The position numbers were made by a program, and so were the translations under genes. This document shows positions 1 to 8,432 of a stretch of DNA of 64,000 bases, in pieces. The notes below the pieces were generated by a model. That model ran no database searches. It was not told the origin of the DNA and worked only from the letters and a program-made list of their open reading frames with translations. Numbering within the stretch: position 1 is the first letter of the stretch; the number at the start of each line of letters is the position of its first letter. The stretch is taken from contig NWBN01000027.1 of the NCBI GenBank assembly GCA_002633315.1, forward strand, positions 62,001-126,000, in the 5' to 3' direction. This DNA is from Bacteroidales bacterium Phil6. GTDB taxonomy: Bacteria; Bacteroidota; Bacteroidia; Bacteroidales; F082.

Positions 1-508
1 CCAACTGCATCTCATAAGCTGCTATCTGAGCATTGACACTTGCAATGTTATTTTCAAGATTCGATTCGGCTGCTTTCAATTCCTCTTCCATTACGGAAAT
101 GGCAGAATTGATGTCGTCGAGTTGTTTCATAGGAGCAGCTTCCGACTTTACAATATTTTCCACTCTGTCTCTCTCGAATTTTTGTTTTTTTATCTGTTCT
201 CTAAGCGAGGCAGTCTGTGTGTTGACATTAGGAATACTTGTTTTCAAGGCTTCGATGTTTTTCTCAATTTGAAGTTTACTCAAATAAAGTTGTACCGAGT
301 CAATACAGCCCAATATCTCATCGGCATAAATATTCTGACCTTCAGAAATGTCAAAAGACACAATACGTCCGTTGGCTTCAGAAGATACCGTCACCTCCGT
401 AGCCTCGAAAAAGCCGGTGGCATCGAATGTGTTTTCCTTACTCCCGCACGAGGAAGCCATTATTATCGTCACAGCTGTAAAAAATGTTATTTTATATAAT
501 GATTTCAT
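1..508 (-). CDS. HlyD-family efflux adaptor lipoprotein (partial, C-terminus beyond window)
   Basis: Periplasmic adaptor (membrane fusion protein) expected to link an inner-membrane transporter to the TolC-type outer-membrane channel encoded just upstream. The first 169 residues are present and the reading frame runs off the left edge. A hydrophobic leader ends in a lipobox with Cys21, so an inner-membrane-tethered lipoprotein is likely. Residues about 30-70 form the first half of a biotinyl-lipoyl-like domain (FFEATEVTVSSEANGRIV). They are followed by a long charged helical stretch consistent with the coiled-coil hairpin of HlyD/YhiI/EmrA adaptors. The ATG lies 11 bases after the TolC stop, so the two are co-transcribed. 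The transporter, an ABC or MFS permease, should lie to the left of the window. The family call is firm; the substrate is unknown. Confidence 0.85.
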   Translation of the reverse strand, partial: MKSLYKITFFTAVTIIMASSCGSKENTFDATGFFEATEVTVSSEANGRIVSFDISEGQNIYADEILGCIDSVQLYLSKLQIEKNIEALKTSIPNVNTQTASLREQIKKQKFERDRVENIVKSEAAPMKQLDDINSAISVMEEELKAAESNLENNIASVNAQIAAYEMQL

Positions 509-519
509 GACATTTGAGA

Positions 520-1803
520 TTAGTTGTTGGTGATACTTTTTAATTCATATATTTTTTTGAGCCATTCGAGCTCATGAATAGATTTGTCAAGTCTGGCATT
601 TGTCTCATTGGTGATGTCTTTCAGCAACTCACTCATGGTAATGATGCCGTTTTGCCATTTCGACTCGGAAGCTATTCTTATTTTAGTCCTAAGTTCTATG
701 ATACGGTCATCATCCTGCATAATTTCCAACATTTGATTTATCGCCGCATTTGTCTGTGACTGTTGAAGATTATTTTCATAAATAAAACGTTCCTTCTGCA
801 CATTCACCATGTTTTTGTTCACTTCTATATTGCGAATATTGTTCTTTTTGGTATAAAATGAATATACATTCCATTGAAATCTCAGTCCCACTATATAGTT
901 CCAACTCCATTGATAATGCAACATGTCTTCAAACATATTGAATCCCGGGTAGCCATAAAGTCCCTGGGCGAAGAAACTGAATTTAGGCATTACAGCAGTA
1001 TTGGAAATTTTTTTCTGAATTTCCAAAGCAGACAATCGGGCATCAAACAATTTAAGTTCCGGTCTGAGGATCTGCCTTGTCGAAGGTACCGGAACAGCAG
1101 GTTTCTCAAAAACAGCTGTCTCTTGAATGTCAATGCCTGTCATCAACGAAAGAATCTTGATATAAGCATTCATGGATGATTTGATACGAGTTATATACTG
1201 CTGATTTGCAAGTAATTCTGCTTCAATAAGATTAAGATCGTTTTCTGCAGCCACACCATTTGCCGCCCCTGTTGCAATAACGTTTCTGTTCTCCTCCAGC
1301 AATTTCTCTCTCAGTCTCGCCTGTTTTTCCTGTTCTTTCAGCGTCAAGATGCCGAAATATATCTGATTGATACGTTCTTCGAGAGCATAAAGGTCTGTTT
1401 CGTTGCTCAATTTCTTAACCTCCATATCAGCCATCTCTGCTTCTTTCTTAGCTTTTGTATATCCACCATCCCATATTATCTGACTAACATCCAACGACAC
1501 ACGATACTGGTCTTTATGAAGTGGATTGAGAGAAATGCCAACCATCTCAAAAACATTAGTCATTTCATCAGGAAATGATACCACATCATTTTGATAACTT
1601 GCCTGTCCCGAAAGAGTTATCTGCGGAAGCCATGCCCTTTTGGCATTAACTATATTGTATTCAGCCAATTTCTCAATCAGTTCATATTGTTTGATAAGAG
1701 GATAATTTTCTCTTGCCATAGTCTGACAGTCTTCCAAGGTGTACTGCGCATAAACACAACGGCAAAGCAACAGCGCAACGATGATTGAAATACATTTCTT
1801 CAT
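520..1803 (-). CDS. TolC-family outer membrane efflux protein
   Basis: Outer-membrane channel of a tripartite efflux pump, 427 residues. It begins with a signal peptide (hydrophobic run ending CVYAQ, about residue 20). After that come the two long helical repeats of the TolC/OEP family, with typical features such as the YTLEDCQTMARENYPLIKQ start of repeat 1. The start codon overlaps the stop of the upstream TetR gene by four bases (ATGA), and the adaptor gene follows after 11 bases. The order regulator, channel, adaptor is common in Bacteroidota multidrug or toxic-compound efflux operons. The channel itself gives no clue to substrate. Confidence 0.9.
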   Translation of the reverse strand: MKKCISIIVALLLCRCVYAQYTLEDCQTMARENYPLIKQYELIEKLAEYNIVNAKRAWLPQITLSGQASYQNDVVSFPDEMTNVFEMVGISLNPLHKDQYRVSLDVSQIIWDGGYTKAKKEAEMADMEVKKLSNETDLYALEERINQIYFGILTLKEQEKQARLREKLLEENRNVIATGAANGVAAENDLNLIEAELLANQQYITRIKSSMNAYIKILSLMTGIDIQETAVFEKPAVPVPSTRQILRPELKLFDARLSALEIQKKISNTAVMPKFSFFAQGLYGYPGFNMFEDMLHYQWSWNYIVGLRFQWNVYSFYTKKNNIRNIEVNKNMVNVQKERFIYENNLQQSQTNAAINQMLEIMQDDDRIIELRTKIRIASESKWQNGIITMSELLKDITNETNARLDKSIHELEWLKKIYELKSITNN

Positions 1804-2426
1804 TTTGTCAACCTCCTTGTTATCGTTTCAATAATTTCCTTTTTACGATTCTCAATAAACTCATTCTTGTCAAATCCGACTCCCGGCATCACCCCTATTA
1901 CTACAGGAGCCATCACCTGACTTATTATGTTTAATGACAGAATGTCAATAATAAGATTCGGCAAAGAGATAAAATTGATTTTTCCTTCATTGGAAGCAGT
2001 GTCTATCTCTTGCTGAATTATTGCAAATTTCTCAATATCGTATTGTAATATATTAGATATCAATTCGTTAAATCGTTCAGGCTTCAAAAGAACCTCATTA
2101 AGCATAAAACGTGGCAAATATGGATGCTTTTGAATGTAACCGAATTGTTTGTCTATGACAGTTCTCACTCTGTCAATAAAGTCAACACCCTCTTCGAGCA
2201 ATGCCGGAAACATAATATTCTTTACCTCCTGTAGTTTCTGCGATATGAAGACATCATAAAGATTCTCTTTGGTGCTGAAATAATAATGAAGCATTGCATG
2301 GGTCACTCCCGCCCTTTTAGCGATGCTCGACGTTTTGGCACCATGAAATCCCATCTCGAGAAATTCTTCTTCTGCAGCATCCAAAATTGCCTGTTTACTA
2401 TTATGCTTATCCATATTCCGCATCAT
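1800..2426 (-). CDS. TetR/AcrR-family transcriptional regulator
   Basis: Probable local repressor of the efflux operon that it heads, 208 residues. Residues about 8-55 form a canonical TetR helix-turn-helix domain: AILDAAEEEFLEMGFHGAK, then TSSIAKRAGVTHAMLHYYF and STKENLYDVF. The remaining C-terminal part is the variable ligand-binding and dimerisation domain. Three possible starts exist: two adjacent ATGs at the 5' end and a third at 2414. All keep the HTH intact, and I keep the longest. A perfect 16-bp palindrome about 70 bases upstream could be its operator. The effector is unknown. Confidence 0.9.
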   Translation of the reverse strand: MMRNMDKHNSKQAILDAAEEEFLEMGFHGAKTSSIAKRAGVTHAMLHYYFSTKENLYDVFISQKLQEVKNIMFPALLEEGVDFIDRVRTVIDKQFGYIQKHPYLPRFMLNEVLLKPERFNELISNILQYDIEKFAIIQQEIDTASNEGKINFISLPNLIIDILSLNIISQVMAPVVIGVMPGVGFDKNEFIENRKKEIIETITRRLTK

Positions 2427-2493
2427 TAACCAAATTGTTTAACTGTATTGTTAATAACTCTATTGAACACAAATTATTATATTTCATTTGGAT

Positions 2494-2509
2494 TTTTTAC
2501 ATGTAAAAA
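2494..2509. promoter_or_regulatory. 16-bp perfect palindrome, candidate TetR operator
   Basis: The sequence TTTTTACATGTAAAAA is its own reverse complement. It lies in the 257-base divergent region between the tetR-type gene (minus) and the M3 peptidase gene (plus), about 70 bases from the regulator start. TetR proteins usually bind palindromes of this size near their own promoter, so autoregulation is plausible. Its AT-richness leaves room for chance. Confidence 0.4.
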
Positions 2510-2630
2510 CATGTTTCAGTTTAAAATTGAAAACGATATGTCTGTCATTTCAGATTTTATAAATCGGACAAGTCATATCTGTTTAATAACATATTTTCAT
2601 TACAGACAACAAAAATTGGACAGTTTTTCG

Positions 2631-2638
2631 TAAGTTTG
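2631..2638 (+). promoter_or_regulatory. -7 promoter element for M3 peptidase gene
   Basis: TAAGTTTG matches the Bacteroidota TAnnTTTG -7 consensus and lies 45 bases before the start codon. A clear TTTG element is not seen at the usual spacing. Confidence 0.5.
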
Positions 2639-2683
2639 CAGTTCAATATTCATCGACTTGACAAATTTCAACAATAAAAAATA

Positions 2684-4789
2684 ATGAATATGAAAAGAAT
2701 AGTAATTACTTTCCTTGCTGCCGGGTTTATGTTTGCCGGTTGCAACAAGCAAGAAACAACCGACAATCCACTTCTGCAAGAATGGGAAACGCCTTTCGAG
2801 ACAGCTCCTTTCAGCAAGATCAAGCCGGAACATTATATTCCTGCATTCAATGCCTCTATAGCACAACATGAAGAAGAAATCAAGGAAATCGTCTCCAACA
2901 GCGAAGCTCCTACATTCGAAAACACCATTGCAGCATTCGATTACAGCGGACAGATGCTGTCGCGTGTCAGCGGGGTTTTCTACAATATGATGGCTGCCAA
3001 CACCAACGAGCAAATGCAGAAAATACAGCAAGAAGTCGGACCTCTGATGTCGAATCATTCCGATAACGTATCAATGAACGCCGATTTATTCAAGAGAATA
3101 AAAGCCGTATGGGATGCAAAAGACACGCAGAACTATTCAGAAGAACAATTGGCATTGTTAGACAAGATTTACAAAAGATTCGTTCGTAATGGCGCGTTGC
3201 TCGACGAGACAAGACAAAAGGAACTTCGCGAGGTCAATAGTGAACTCACCAAAGTTGAGGCTGCCTTCGATGCGAATCTGTTGAAAGAGACCAAGGCTTA
3301 TCAACTCGTCATCGACAAGAAAGAAGACTTGTCAGGCTTGCCTCAAGGAGAAACAGACAATGCCGCAGCCTTGGCGAAGTCTTTAGGCAAAGACGGCAAA
3401 TGGGTCTTCACCCTCGACAACCCTTCTTTCATTCCATTTGTAACATACGCTGACAACCGCGAACTAAGAAAAGAAATTTTCACCGCAAGAGTGAACCGTT
3501 GTAATAACGGAGGCGAGAGCGACAACAATGCTAACGTCGCCAGAATGGCTGAACTTAGAGCAAAAAAAGCCGCAATATTAGGTTATGAGACTTTTGCAGA
3601 CTATCAATTAGAAGATCGTATGGCCCAAAAGCCGGAAAATGTATTCAATCTGTTGGAAGACTTGCTTTCATCTTCCATTCCGGTTGCAAAACAAGAAGCA
3701 GATGAATTTCAAGAGATGTTGTCCAAAGACCATGAAGATGCCACACTCGAAGCATGGGACATGTATTATTATGCCGAAAAAGTACGTAAAGAGAAATATA
3801 ACTTCGATGCAGAACAGACTCGCCCTTATTTTGAAATCAACAATGTGCGTCAAGGCTGTTTCGACGTGCTGACAAGGCTTTATGGAATAAGTTTTACTGA
3901 AAGGAAAGATGTTGAAGTATATGCAGAAGACGTTGTAGCATTCGAAGCAAAGAACGAAAAAGGCGAGCATGCAGGCATACTATACTGGGACCCTTATACA
4001 AGAGCTTCCAAACAAGGGGGCGCATGGTGCAACGAATACCGCGGACAGTACCGTCAAAACGGAAAAAACACGACTCCTATAATAACTGTTTGTTATAACT
4101 TTGCCAAGTCTCCAAACGGCAGGACCACACTTACTGCAGACGAGGCATCCACAGTGTTCCATGAAATGGGTCATGCAATACACCAACTGTTGTCCGACTG
4201 CACTTATCCCTCCGTATCCGGCACCAATGTAGCGAGAGACTTTGTAGAATTACCTTCCCAAATCTTGGAACACTGGTGTTTCGAACCGGAAGTTTTGGCA
4301 ATGTACGCCAAGAATGAGCAGGGAGAAGTAATCCCGGAAGAGATGGTAGAACGCATGAAATCCGTTGGGACATTCAATCAGGGCTTTGCTTTCAGTGAAC
4401 TTCTTGCCGCCTCCTATTTGGACATGTGTTTCCACACAATAAAAGACGGCACCAAAGTCAACACACAGGAATTCGAGAAGGAAGCTATGAATGACATCGG
4501 CATGATAAGACAGATACCTCCTCGTTACCGTTCGACATATTTCTCACATTGTTTCGGTGACGGCGGTTATAGCGCAGGTTATTATTCATATACATGGAGC
4601 GAATGGTTGGATTCGGACGCATTTTGTGCATTCAAGGAAGCAGGCGACATTTTCGACCCTGAGACTGCTGCAAAATTCAAGATTCTTCTATCAAGCGGCT
4701 CTACTAAAGATGCCATGACACTTTATAAAAACTTCCGTGGCAAAGAACCTGACATCAAAGCACTTTTGGAGAAACGCGGCATGAATTAA
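2684..4789 (+). CDS. M3-family zinc metallopeptidase lipoprotein (Dcp/oligopeptidase A type)
   Basis: Zinc oligopeptidase, 701 residues, the usual size for peptidyl-dipeptidase Dcp and oligopeptidase A. The zinc site is complete: HEMGH at residues 493-497, with the downstream third ligand Glu522 in RDFVELPSQ. The helical N-terminal half, with its LLDKIYKRFVRNGALL segment, is typical of the family. The N-terminus carries a lipobox ending in Cys20 (FAGC), so the enzyme is probably anchored in the cell envelope and trims short peptides there. A second in-frame ATG two codons later is equally possible. It is a single-gene unit with a -7 promoter element upstream and a strong hairpin downstream. 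Whether it releases dipeptides or cuts internally cannot be told from sequence alone. Confidence 0.93.
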   Translation: MNMKRIVITFLAAGFMFAGCNKQETTDNPLLQEWETPFETAPFSKIKPEHYIPAFNASIAQHEEEIKEIVSNSEAPTFENTIAAFDYSGQMLSRVSGVFYNMMAANTNEQMQKIQQEVGPLMSNHSDNVSMNADLFKRIKAVWDAKDTQNYSEEQLALLDKIYKRFVRNGALLDETRQKELREVNSELTKVEAAFDANLLKETKAYQLVIDKKEDLSGLPQGETDNAAALAKSLGKDGKWVFTLDNPSFIPFVTYADNRELRKEIFTARVNRCNNGGESDNNANVARMAELRAKKAAILGYETFADYQLEDRMAQKPENVFNLLEDLLSSSIPVAKQEADEFQEMLSKDHEDATLEAWDMYYYAEKVRKEKYNFDAEQTRPYFEINNVRQGCFDVLTRLYGISFTERKDVEVYAEDVVAFEAKNEKGEHAGILYWDPYTRASKQGGAWCNEYRGQYRQNGKNTTPIITVCYNFAKSPNGRTTLTADEASTVFHEMGHAIHQLLSDCTYPSVSGTNVARDFVELPSQILEHWCFEPEVLAMYAKNEQGEVIPEEMVERMKSVGTFNQGFAFSELLAASYLDMCFHTIKDGTKVNTQEFEKEAMNDIGMIRQIPPRYRSTYFSHCFGDGGYSAGYYSYTWSEWLDSDAFCAFKEAGDIFDPETAAKFKILLSSGSTKDAMTLYKNFRGKEPDIKALLEKRGMN

Positions 4790-4826
4790 GTTTTCGTTAT
4801 CACATAAATGCAGATTGACATCATAT

Positions 4827-4858
4827 CCATAAAGACGAGGAGTGCCTCGTCTTTATGG
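4827..4858 (+). terminator. Strong hairpin downstream of M3 peptidase
   Basis: A perfect 14-bp stem (CCATAAAGACGAGG and its complement) closes a four-base AGTG loop, 37 bases after the stop codon. The following sequence is only moderately T-rich, so it may stabilise the 3' end or terminate imperfectly. Confidence 0.7.
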
Positions 4859-5031
4859 CTTATTATCAGCATCCGGTAAAATAAATCTGACTTAATAAAA
4901 GATATTCTTATAAATTCAATTATCATGCCTTTTTCTATAAGGATGCAATAAAATCACCATTATATTAAAAAGAAATCTCCTACAGCTAATTTTTCAATAA
5001 CTGTTATTAGAATCAGATTTTCTGTTTTTCA

Positions 5032-5063
5032 TTTGACTTTGTCGTCTGCTTTTGATATATTTG
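5032..5063 (+). promoter_or_regulatory. Promoter of M28 peptidase gene
   Basis: TTTG at 5032-5035 and TATATTTG at 5056-5063 are separated by 20 bases. This is a near-ideal Bacteroidota -33/-7 pair, 19 bases before the ATG at 5083. Confidence 0.75.
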
Positions 5064-5082
5064 CAATATAAAATGAAATGAA

Positions 5083-6294
5083 ATGAAAAAAATCCTTCTT
5101 GTATGTGCCTTGTTATTAATCTTCTGTAGAACAGAGGCACAGCCACCTCTGAATCAGATTCACACCTATCCATCGATAACCGAAGAAGACGAGACAGTGA
5201 GATATATGATGAATTGTGTGAGCACCGACAGCCTGTTGCACAATATCGAACGTTTGTCGTCATTTCATACAAGACGCTGGGACAGCAAATATATTTTTGA
5301 CGTCGAAGAATGGCTGACAAAGGAGTATGAGAGATATAATTTCGACAGCATTTACCATCACAGTTTCACTGTGACGGATACAATCAATGATGTTGACAAC
5401 ATTATCGTTTTGCAACGCGGAACGAAATATCCCGATGAATATGTAGTATGCGGAGCTCATTATGACAGTTATTGCAATGGAAACGGGCATCCAGACTCTT
5501 TGCGAGCTCCCGGTGCTGACGATAATGCCTCAGGTGTTGCCGGCATAATGGAAATAGCCAGAATATTAAGCAATTACAAATTTGAACGTTCTATTCTGTA
5601 TTGCAACTTCAATGCCGAAGAAGTAGGATTATATGGCAGTGCCGCTTTTGCTAAAGAATGCGCCGATAATGATGTCGATATTGTCGGCTATCTCAACTTA
5701 GATATGACAGGTTACCTTAAAGACGACACCGAAATGCACGTGGACCTGCTATATATAGACCGCGACTCTCTGTTGGGAGCATGTTTTTTCAACTTCGCAG
5801 ACATTTACTATCCGGAAGTACCTGTCTATCACACATGGATTCAGCATGGCGACAGCGATTTTTCTTCATTCAACAGAAACGGATATGCTGCCATATACCC
5901 TTCTGAAGATGTTATTGACAATTCCCCTTACATACATTCTATTGATGATGTCATTGGACTTAGTGTCAACAACATATCTCAAAGCAAACTATTTACCGAG
6001 TTGGTACTCGGCGTGGTGGCTACCATTGCAGGACTTGACCGCACTTCTATAGACGAAGACATACCTATAACTATGTCAATATATCCCAATCCCGTCGATG
6101 ACCATTTTTATATACAGGGCGACATAGTTTCTGTCGAGGCATTCAATATCACGGGACAAAAGATATTGCATGAAGACGATATCAGCGTGGGACGTCACAG
6201 AATAGACGTCAGCGAATGGCACAAAGGCGTGTATATTGTATGTCTTAAAGATAAAAATGGAGACAGACATTCACACAAGATTGTCGTAAAATAA
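5083..6294 (+). CDS. M28-family aminopeptidase with T9SS type A sorting domain
   Basis: Secreted zinc aminopeptidase, 403 residues. A signal peptide (hydrophobic run ending RTEAQ) is followed by the M28 catalytic domain. Its metal-ligand signatures are CGAHYDSY, GADDNASGVAG, NAEEVGLYGS and LNLDMTG, plus a late His in the HGDSDFSSF segment. The last about 75 residues (SIYPNPVDDHFYI through GVYIVCLKD to the basic VVK end) are a T9SS type A C-terminal domain. The protein should therefore cross the outer membrane and be surface-attached or released, with the tail removed. Three in-frame or near ATGs occur upstream of the signal peptide; the chosen one gives a standard leader. It stands alone and is convergent with argF. 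Confidence 0.93.
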   Translation: MKKILLVCALLLIFCRTEAQPPLNQIHTYPSITEEDETVRYMMNCVSTDSLLHNIERLSSFHTRRWDSKYIFDVEEWLTKEYERYNFDSIYHHSFTVTDTINDVDNIIVLQRGTKYPDEYVVCGAHYDSYCNGNGHPDSLRAPGADDNASGVAGIMEIARILSNYKFERSILYCNFNAEEVGLYGSAAFAKECADNDVDIVGYLNLDMTGYLKDDTEMHVDLLYIDRDSLLGACFFNFADIYYPEVPVYHTWIQHGDSDFSSFNRNGYAAIYPSEDVIDNSPYIHSIDDVIGLSVNNISQSKLFTELVLGVVATIAGLDRTSIDEDIPITMSIYPNPVDDHFYIQGDIVSVEAFNITGQKILHEDDISVGRHRIDVSEWHKGVYIVCLKDKNGDRHSHKIVVK

Positions 6295-6365
6295 TGTCAT
6301 CTTTATTAAACGACAGCAACGTATAACGACGACACGCTGTTTAATATCGATAAATAAACATCTAA

Positions 6366-6403
6366 ATAAAAAAAGCTGCCAGAAAAATTAATCCGACAGC
6401 TTT
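6366..6403 (-). terminator. Intrinsic terminator of argF
   Basis: Read on the minus strand, AAAGCTG pairs with CAGCTTT, and the stem can extend to about 12 bp through two G-U pairs. It is followed directly by TTTTTTTATTT. It begins about 25 bases after the argF stop. Confidence 0.85.
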
Positions 6404-6427
6404 AAATTATCGTATAAACGTTAAGGA

Positions 6428-7429
6428 TTAGTCACCCAAAGTAGCAACCATGACAGCTTTAATGGTATGCATACGGTTTTCAGCCTCATCGAACACTATG
6501 GAGTTCTTTGATTCGAACACCTCTTCTGTCACCTCAATACCATCGAGACCGAACTGTTTGTTGACATCGCGTCCCACCTGTGTCTCCAAATTATGATATG
6601 CCGGGAGACAGTGCATGAACTTACAATTCGGATTGCCTGTCTTCTCCATAGTTGTCTTGTTAACCTGATAAGGTTTCAACATATTGATTCTCTCGGCCCA
6701 TACCTCTGTAGGTTCGCCCATAGACACCCAGACGTCAGTATAGAGGAAGTCACAACCTTTAACACCCTCATCCACATTATCGGTGACAGTAACCTTAGCT
6801 CCTGTTTCTTTTGCTATTTCCATACATGTATCTATAAGTTCCTTGGCCGGTTGTAATGACTTAGGAGCTACGATACGAACATCCATACCCATCTTGGCAC
6901 CGCCTACCATCAGAGAGTTGCCCATGTTGAAACGTGCATCGCCGAGATAAGCGAAAGTGACCTGATTCAATGGTTTATCGACATGTTCCTGCATGGTAAG
7001 GAAGTCGGCAAGTATTTGTGTCGGGTGGAACTCATTGGTAAGACCGTTCCATACCGGGACACCGGCATATTTTGCAAGTTCTTCCACTGTAGCCTGTGCA
7101 AAACCACGATATTCAATACCGTCATACATGCGGCCGAGAACACGTGCCGTGTCTTTCATCGACTCTTTAATGCCTATCTGCGAGCCTGTAGGTCCCAAAT
7201 ATGTCACATGAGCACCCTGGTCGTAAGCGGCCGTCTCGAAAGCACAACGTGTACGCGTAGATGTCTTCTCGAATATCAAAGCAATATTCTTGCCTTTCAA
7301 TTTAGGTTGTTCTGTCCCGGTATATTTGGCATGCTTAAGATCTGCAGCTAATTTGAGGAAAAACTTTATCTCTTCCGGTGTGAAATCCAAAAGTTTAAGG
7401 AAATTTCTGTTTCTAAGATTAAATGCCAT
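6428..7429 (-). CDS. argF: Ornithine carbamoyltransferase
   Basis: Cytosolic enzyme that makes citrulline from ornithine and carbamoyl phosphate, 333 residues. The carbamoyl-phosphate site STRTR is at residues 57-61 and HPTQ at 135-138. The ornithine loop DVWVSMGEP is at 232-240, and the catalytic Cys lies in HCLP at 273-276. The SMG loop and HCLP mark true ornithine carbamoyltransferase rather than the N-succinyl- or N-acetylornithine enzymes found in many Bacteroidota. The reading frame extends 31 codons further upstream, but that stretch overlaps the promoter, and family proteins start at [16 protein letters not shown]. No other arginine gene is nearby, so it could serve biosynthesis or an arginine deiminase route. 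Confidence 0.95.
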   Translation of the reverse strand: MAFNLRNRNFLKLLDFTPEEIKFFLKLAADLKHAKYTGTEQPKLKGKNIALIFEKTSTRTRCAFETAAYDQGAHVTYLGPTGSQIGIKESMKDTARVLGRMYDGIEYRGFAQATVEELAKYAGVPVWNGLTNEFHPTQILADFLTMQEHVDKPLNQVTFAYLGDARFNMGNSLMVGGAKMGMDVRIVAPKSLQPAKELIDTCMEIAKETGAKVTVTDNVDEGVKGCDFLYTDVWVSMGEPTEVWAERINMLKPYQVNKTTMEKTGNPNCKFMHCLPAYHNLETQVGRDVNKQFGLDGIEVTEEVFESKNSIVFDEAENRMHTIKAVMVATLGD

Positions 7430-7455
7430 AACTTTGTTTTTTATATTTTTCGCGG

Positions 7456-7463
7456 CAAAGGTA
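7456..7463 (-). promoter_or_regulatory. -7 promoter element for argF
   Basis: TACCTTTG on the minus strand matches TAnnTTTG, 26 bases before the chosen argF ATG. This supports the shorter start. No clear TTTG at N19 is visible. Confidence 0.55.
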
Positions 7464-7724
7464 CAAAATAATCTTGTTGACTTATCTAATTTCAAATTTA
7501 TTTTTATCTGCATGCAACACAACTCTTAATATTTATATATTCCATTGATTTATAATATATTATCCACAATACAACTTTACTTTCTCCTTATTTACTTAAA
7601 TGAATAAAAATAAAACATGACAACATTATAAAACATGTATTGCATTTTTTACTTAATTATCTTAACAATATTATGAAATGACAATATACATTGTAAAAAA
7701 ACGTTAAACAAAAAAATCGCGAGC

Positions 7725-8348
7725 ATGAAAGGCTTAACACTTGTCATTCTGTTGATTGTCATTGTATCATATACCAATGCACAGACAGAATATAATGTCA
7801 TTTACGGCAAAGTGTTGACAGCCGATGAATCAAAACCCATACCCAACGCCCATATCCTGAGTAGGAAATCGTCATTTGGCGCCATAAGCGACATGAAAGG
7901 ATATTTCAAAATGTATGCTCATCCTGACGATACTTTGAGAATAAGCAGCATAGGTTATATCACTTGTTATTTCCCTTTATCTGCTGTAAATGATGAAGAT
8001 ACAATAACAATACTGATGAATGATGACAACATCATGTTGCCGGAAGTTGAAGTAGGACCTTTGCCGGATTACGAAACTTTTAAACGTATGATTGCCGATA
8101 TGCCTGCCGATGAACCTTTTATAATAAAAGGCATTAACGACAACGTGGACAAAAATATCTATTTCAAACAACCTTCCAAAGAACCTCCTCCGGCAACTCT
8201 GATAAATCCTGTGCAGAAATTATACAACAAATTTAACAAGAAGAACTTACGTAAGAAACGTATTTTAAGAAACAGAAAAAAGTTGAATGATATCCTGGAA
8301 AAAGAAGGCAGATTCGATGAAATGTTGCCTGAGACATTGGATTACTGA
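7725..8348 (+). CDS. Exported carboxypeptidase-regulatory-like domain protein
   Basis: Small exported protein of 207 residues. A signal peptide (residues 1 to about 19, ending TNAQ) precedes a carboxypeptidase-D regulatory-like beta-sandwich, about residues 25-95. That domain shows the typical GKVLTADESKPIPNAHILSR, GAISDMKGYFKMYA and DTLRISSIGYI pattern seen in plug extensions of TonB receptors and in many Bacteroidota envelope proteins. The C-terminal third is basic and Lys/Arg-rich, with no recognised domain. No TonB plug or barrel follows, so it is a stand-alone domain protein in the periplasm or envelope. Function is not assigned beyond the fold. Confidence 0.75.
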   Translation: MKGLTLVILLIVIVSYTNAQTEYNVIYGKVLTADESKPIPNAHILSRKSSFGAISDMKGYFKMYAHPDDTLRISSIGYITCYFPLSAVNDEDTITILMNDDNIMLPEVEVGPLPDYETFKRMIADMPADEPFIIKGINDNVDKNIYFKQPSKEPPPATLINPVQKLYNKFNKKNLRKKRILRNRKKLNDILEKEGRFDEMLPETLDY

Positions 8349-8399
8349 CATAATACATATCATGAATCATGTTTTTTAAAATTTTTGGTGTCTTTTCAC

Positions 8400-8407
8400 T
8401 ATCTTTG
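8400..8407 (+). promoter_or_regulatory. -7 promoter element for ABC ATPase gene
   Basis: TATCTTTG matches the -7 consensus 25 bases before the ATG at 8433. A longer in-frame start at 8385 would lie upstream of this element and is therefore unlikely. Confidence 0.6.
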
Positions 8408-8432
8408 CACAGAAGTGCAAAAACATTATTTT

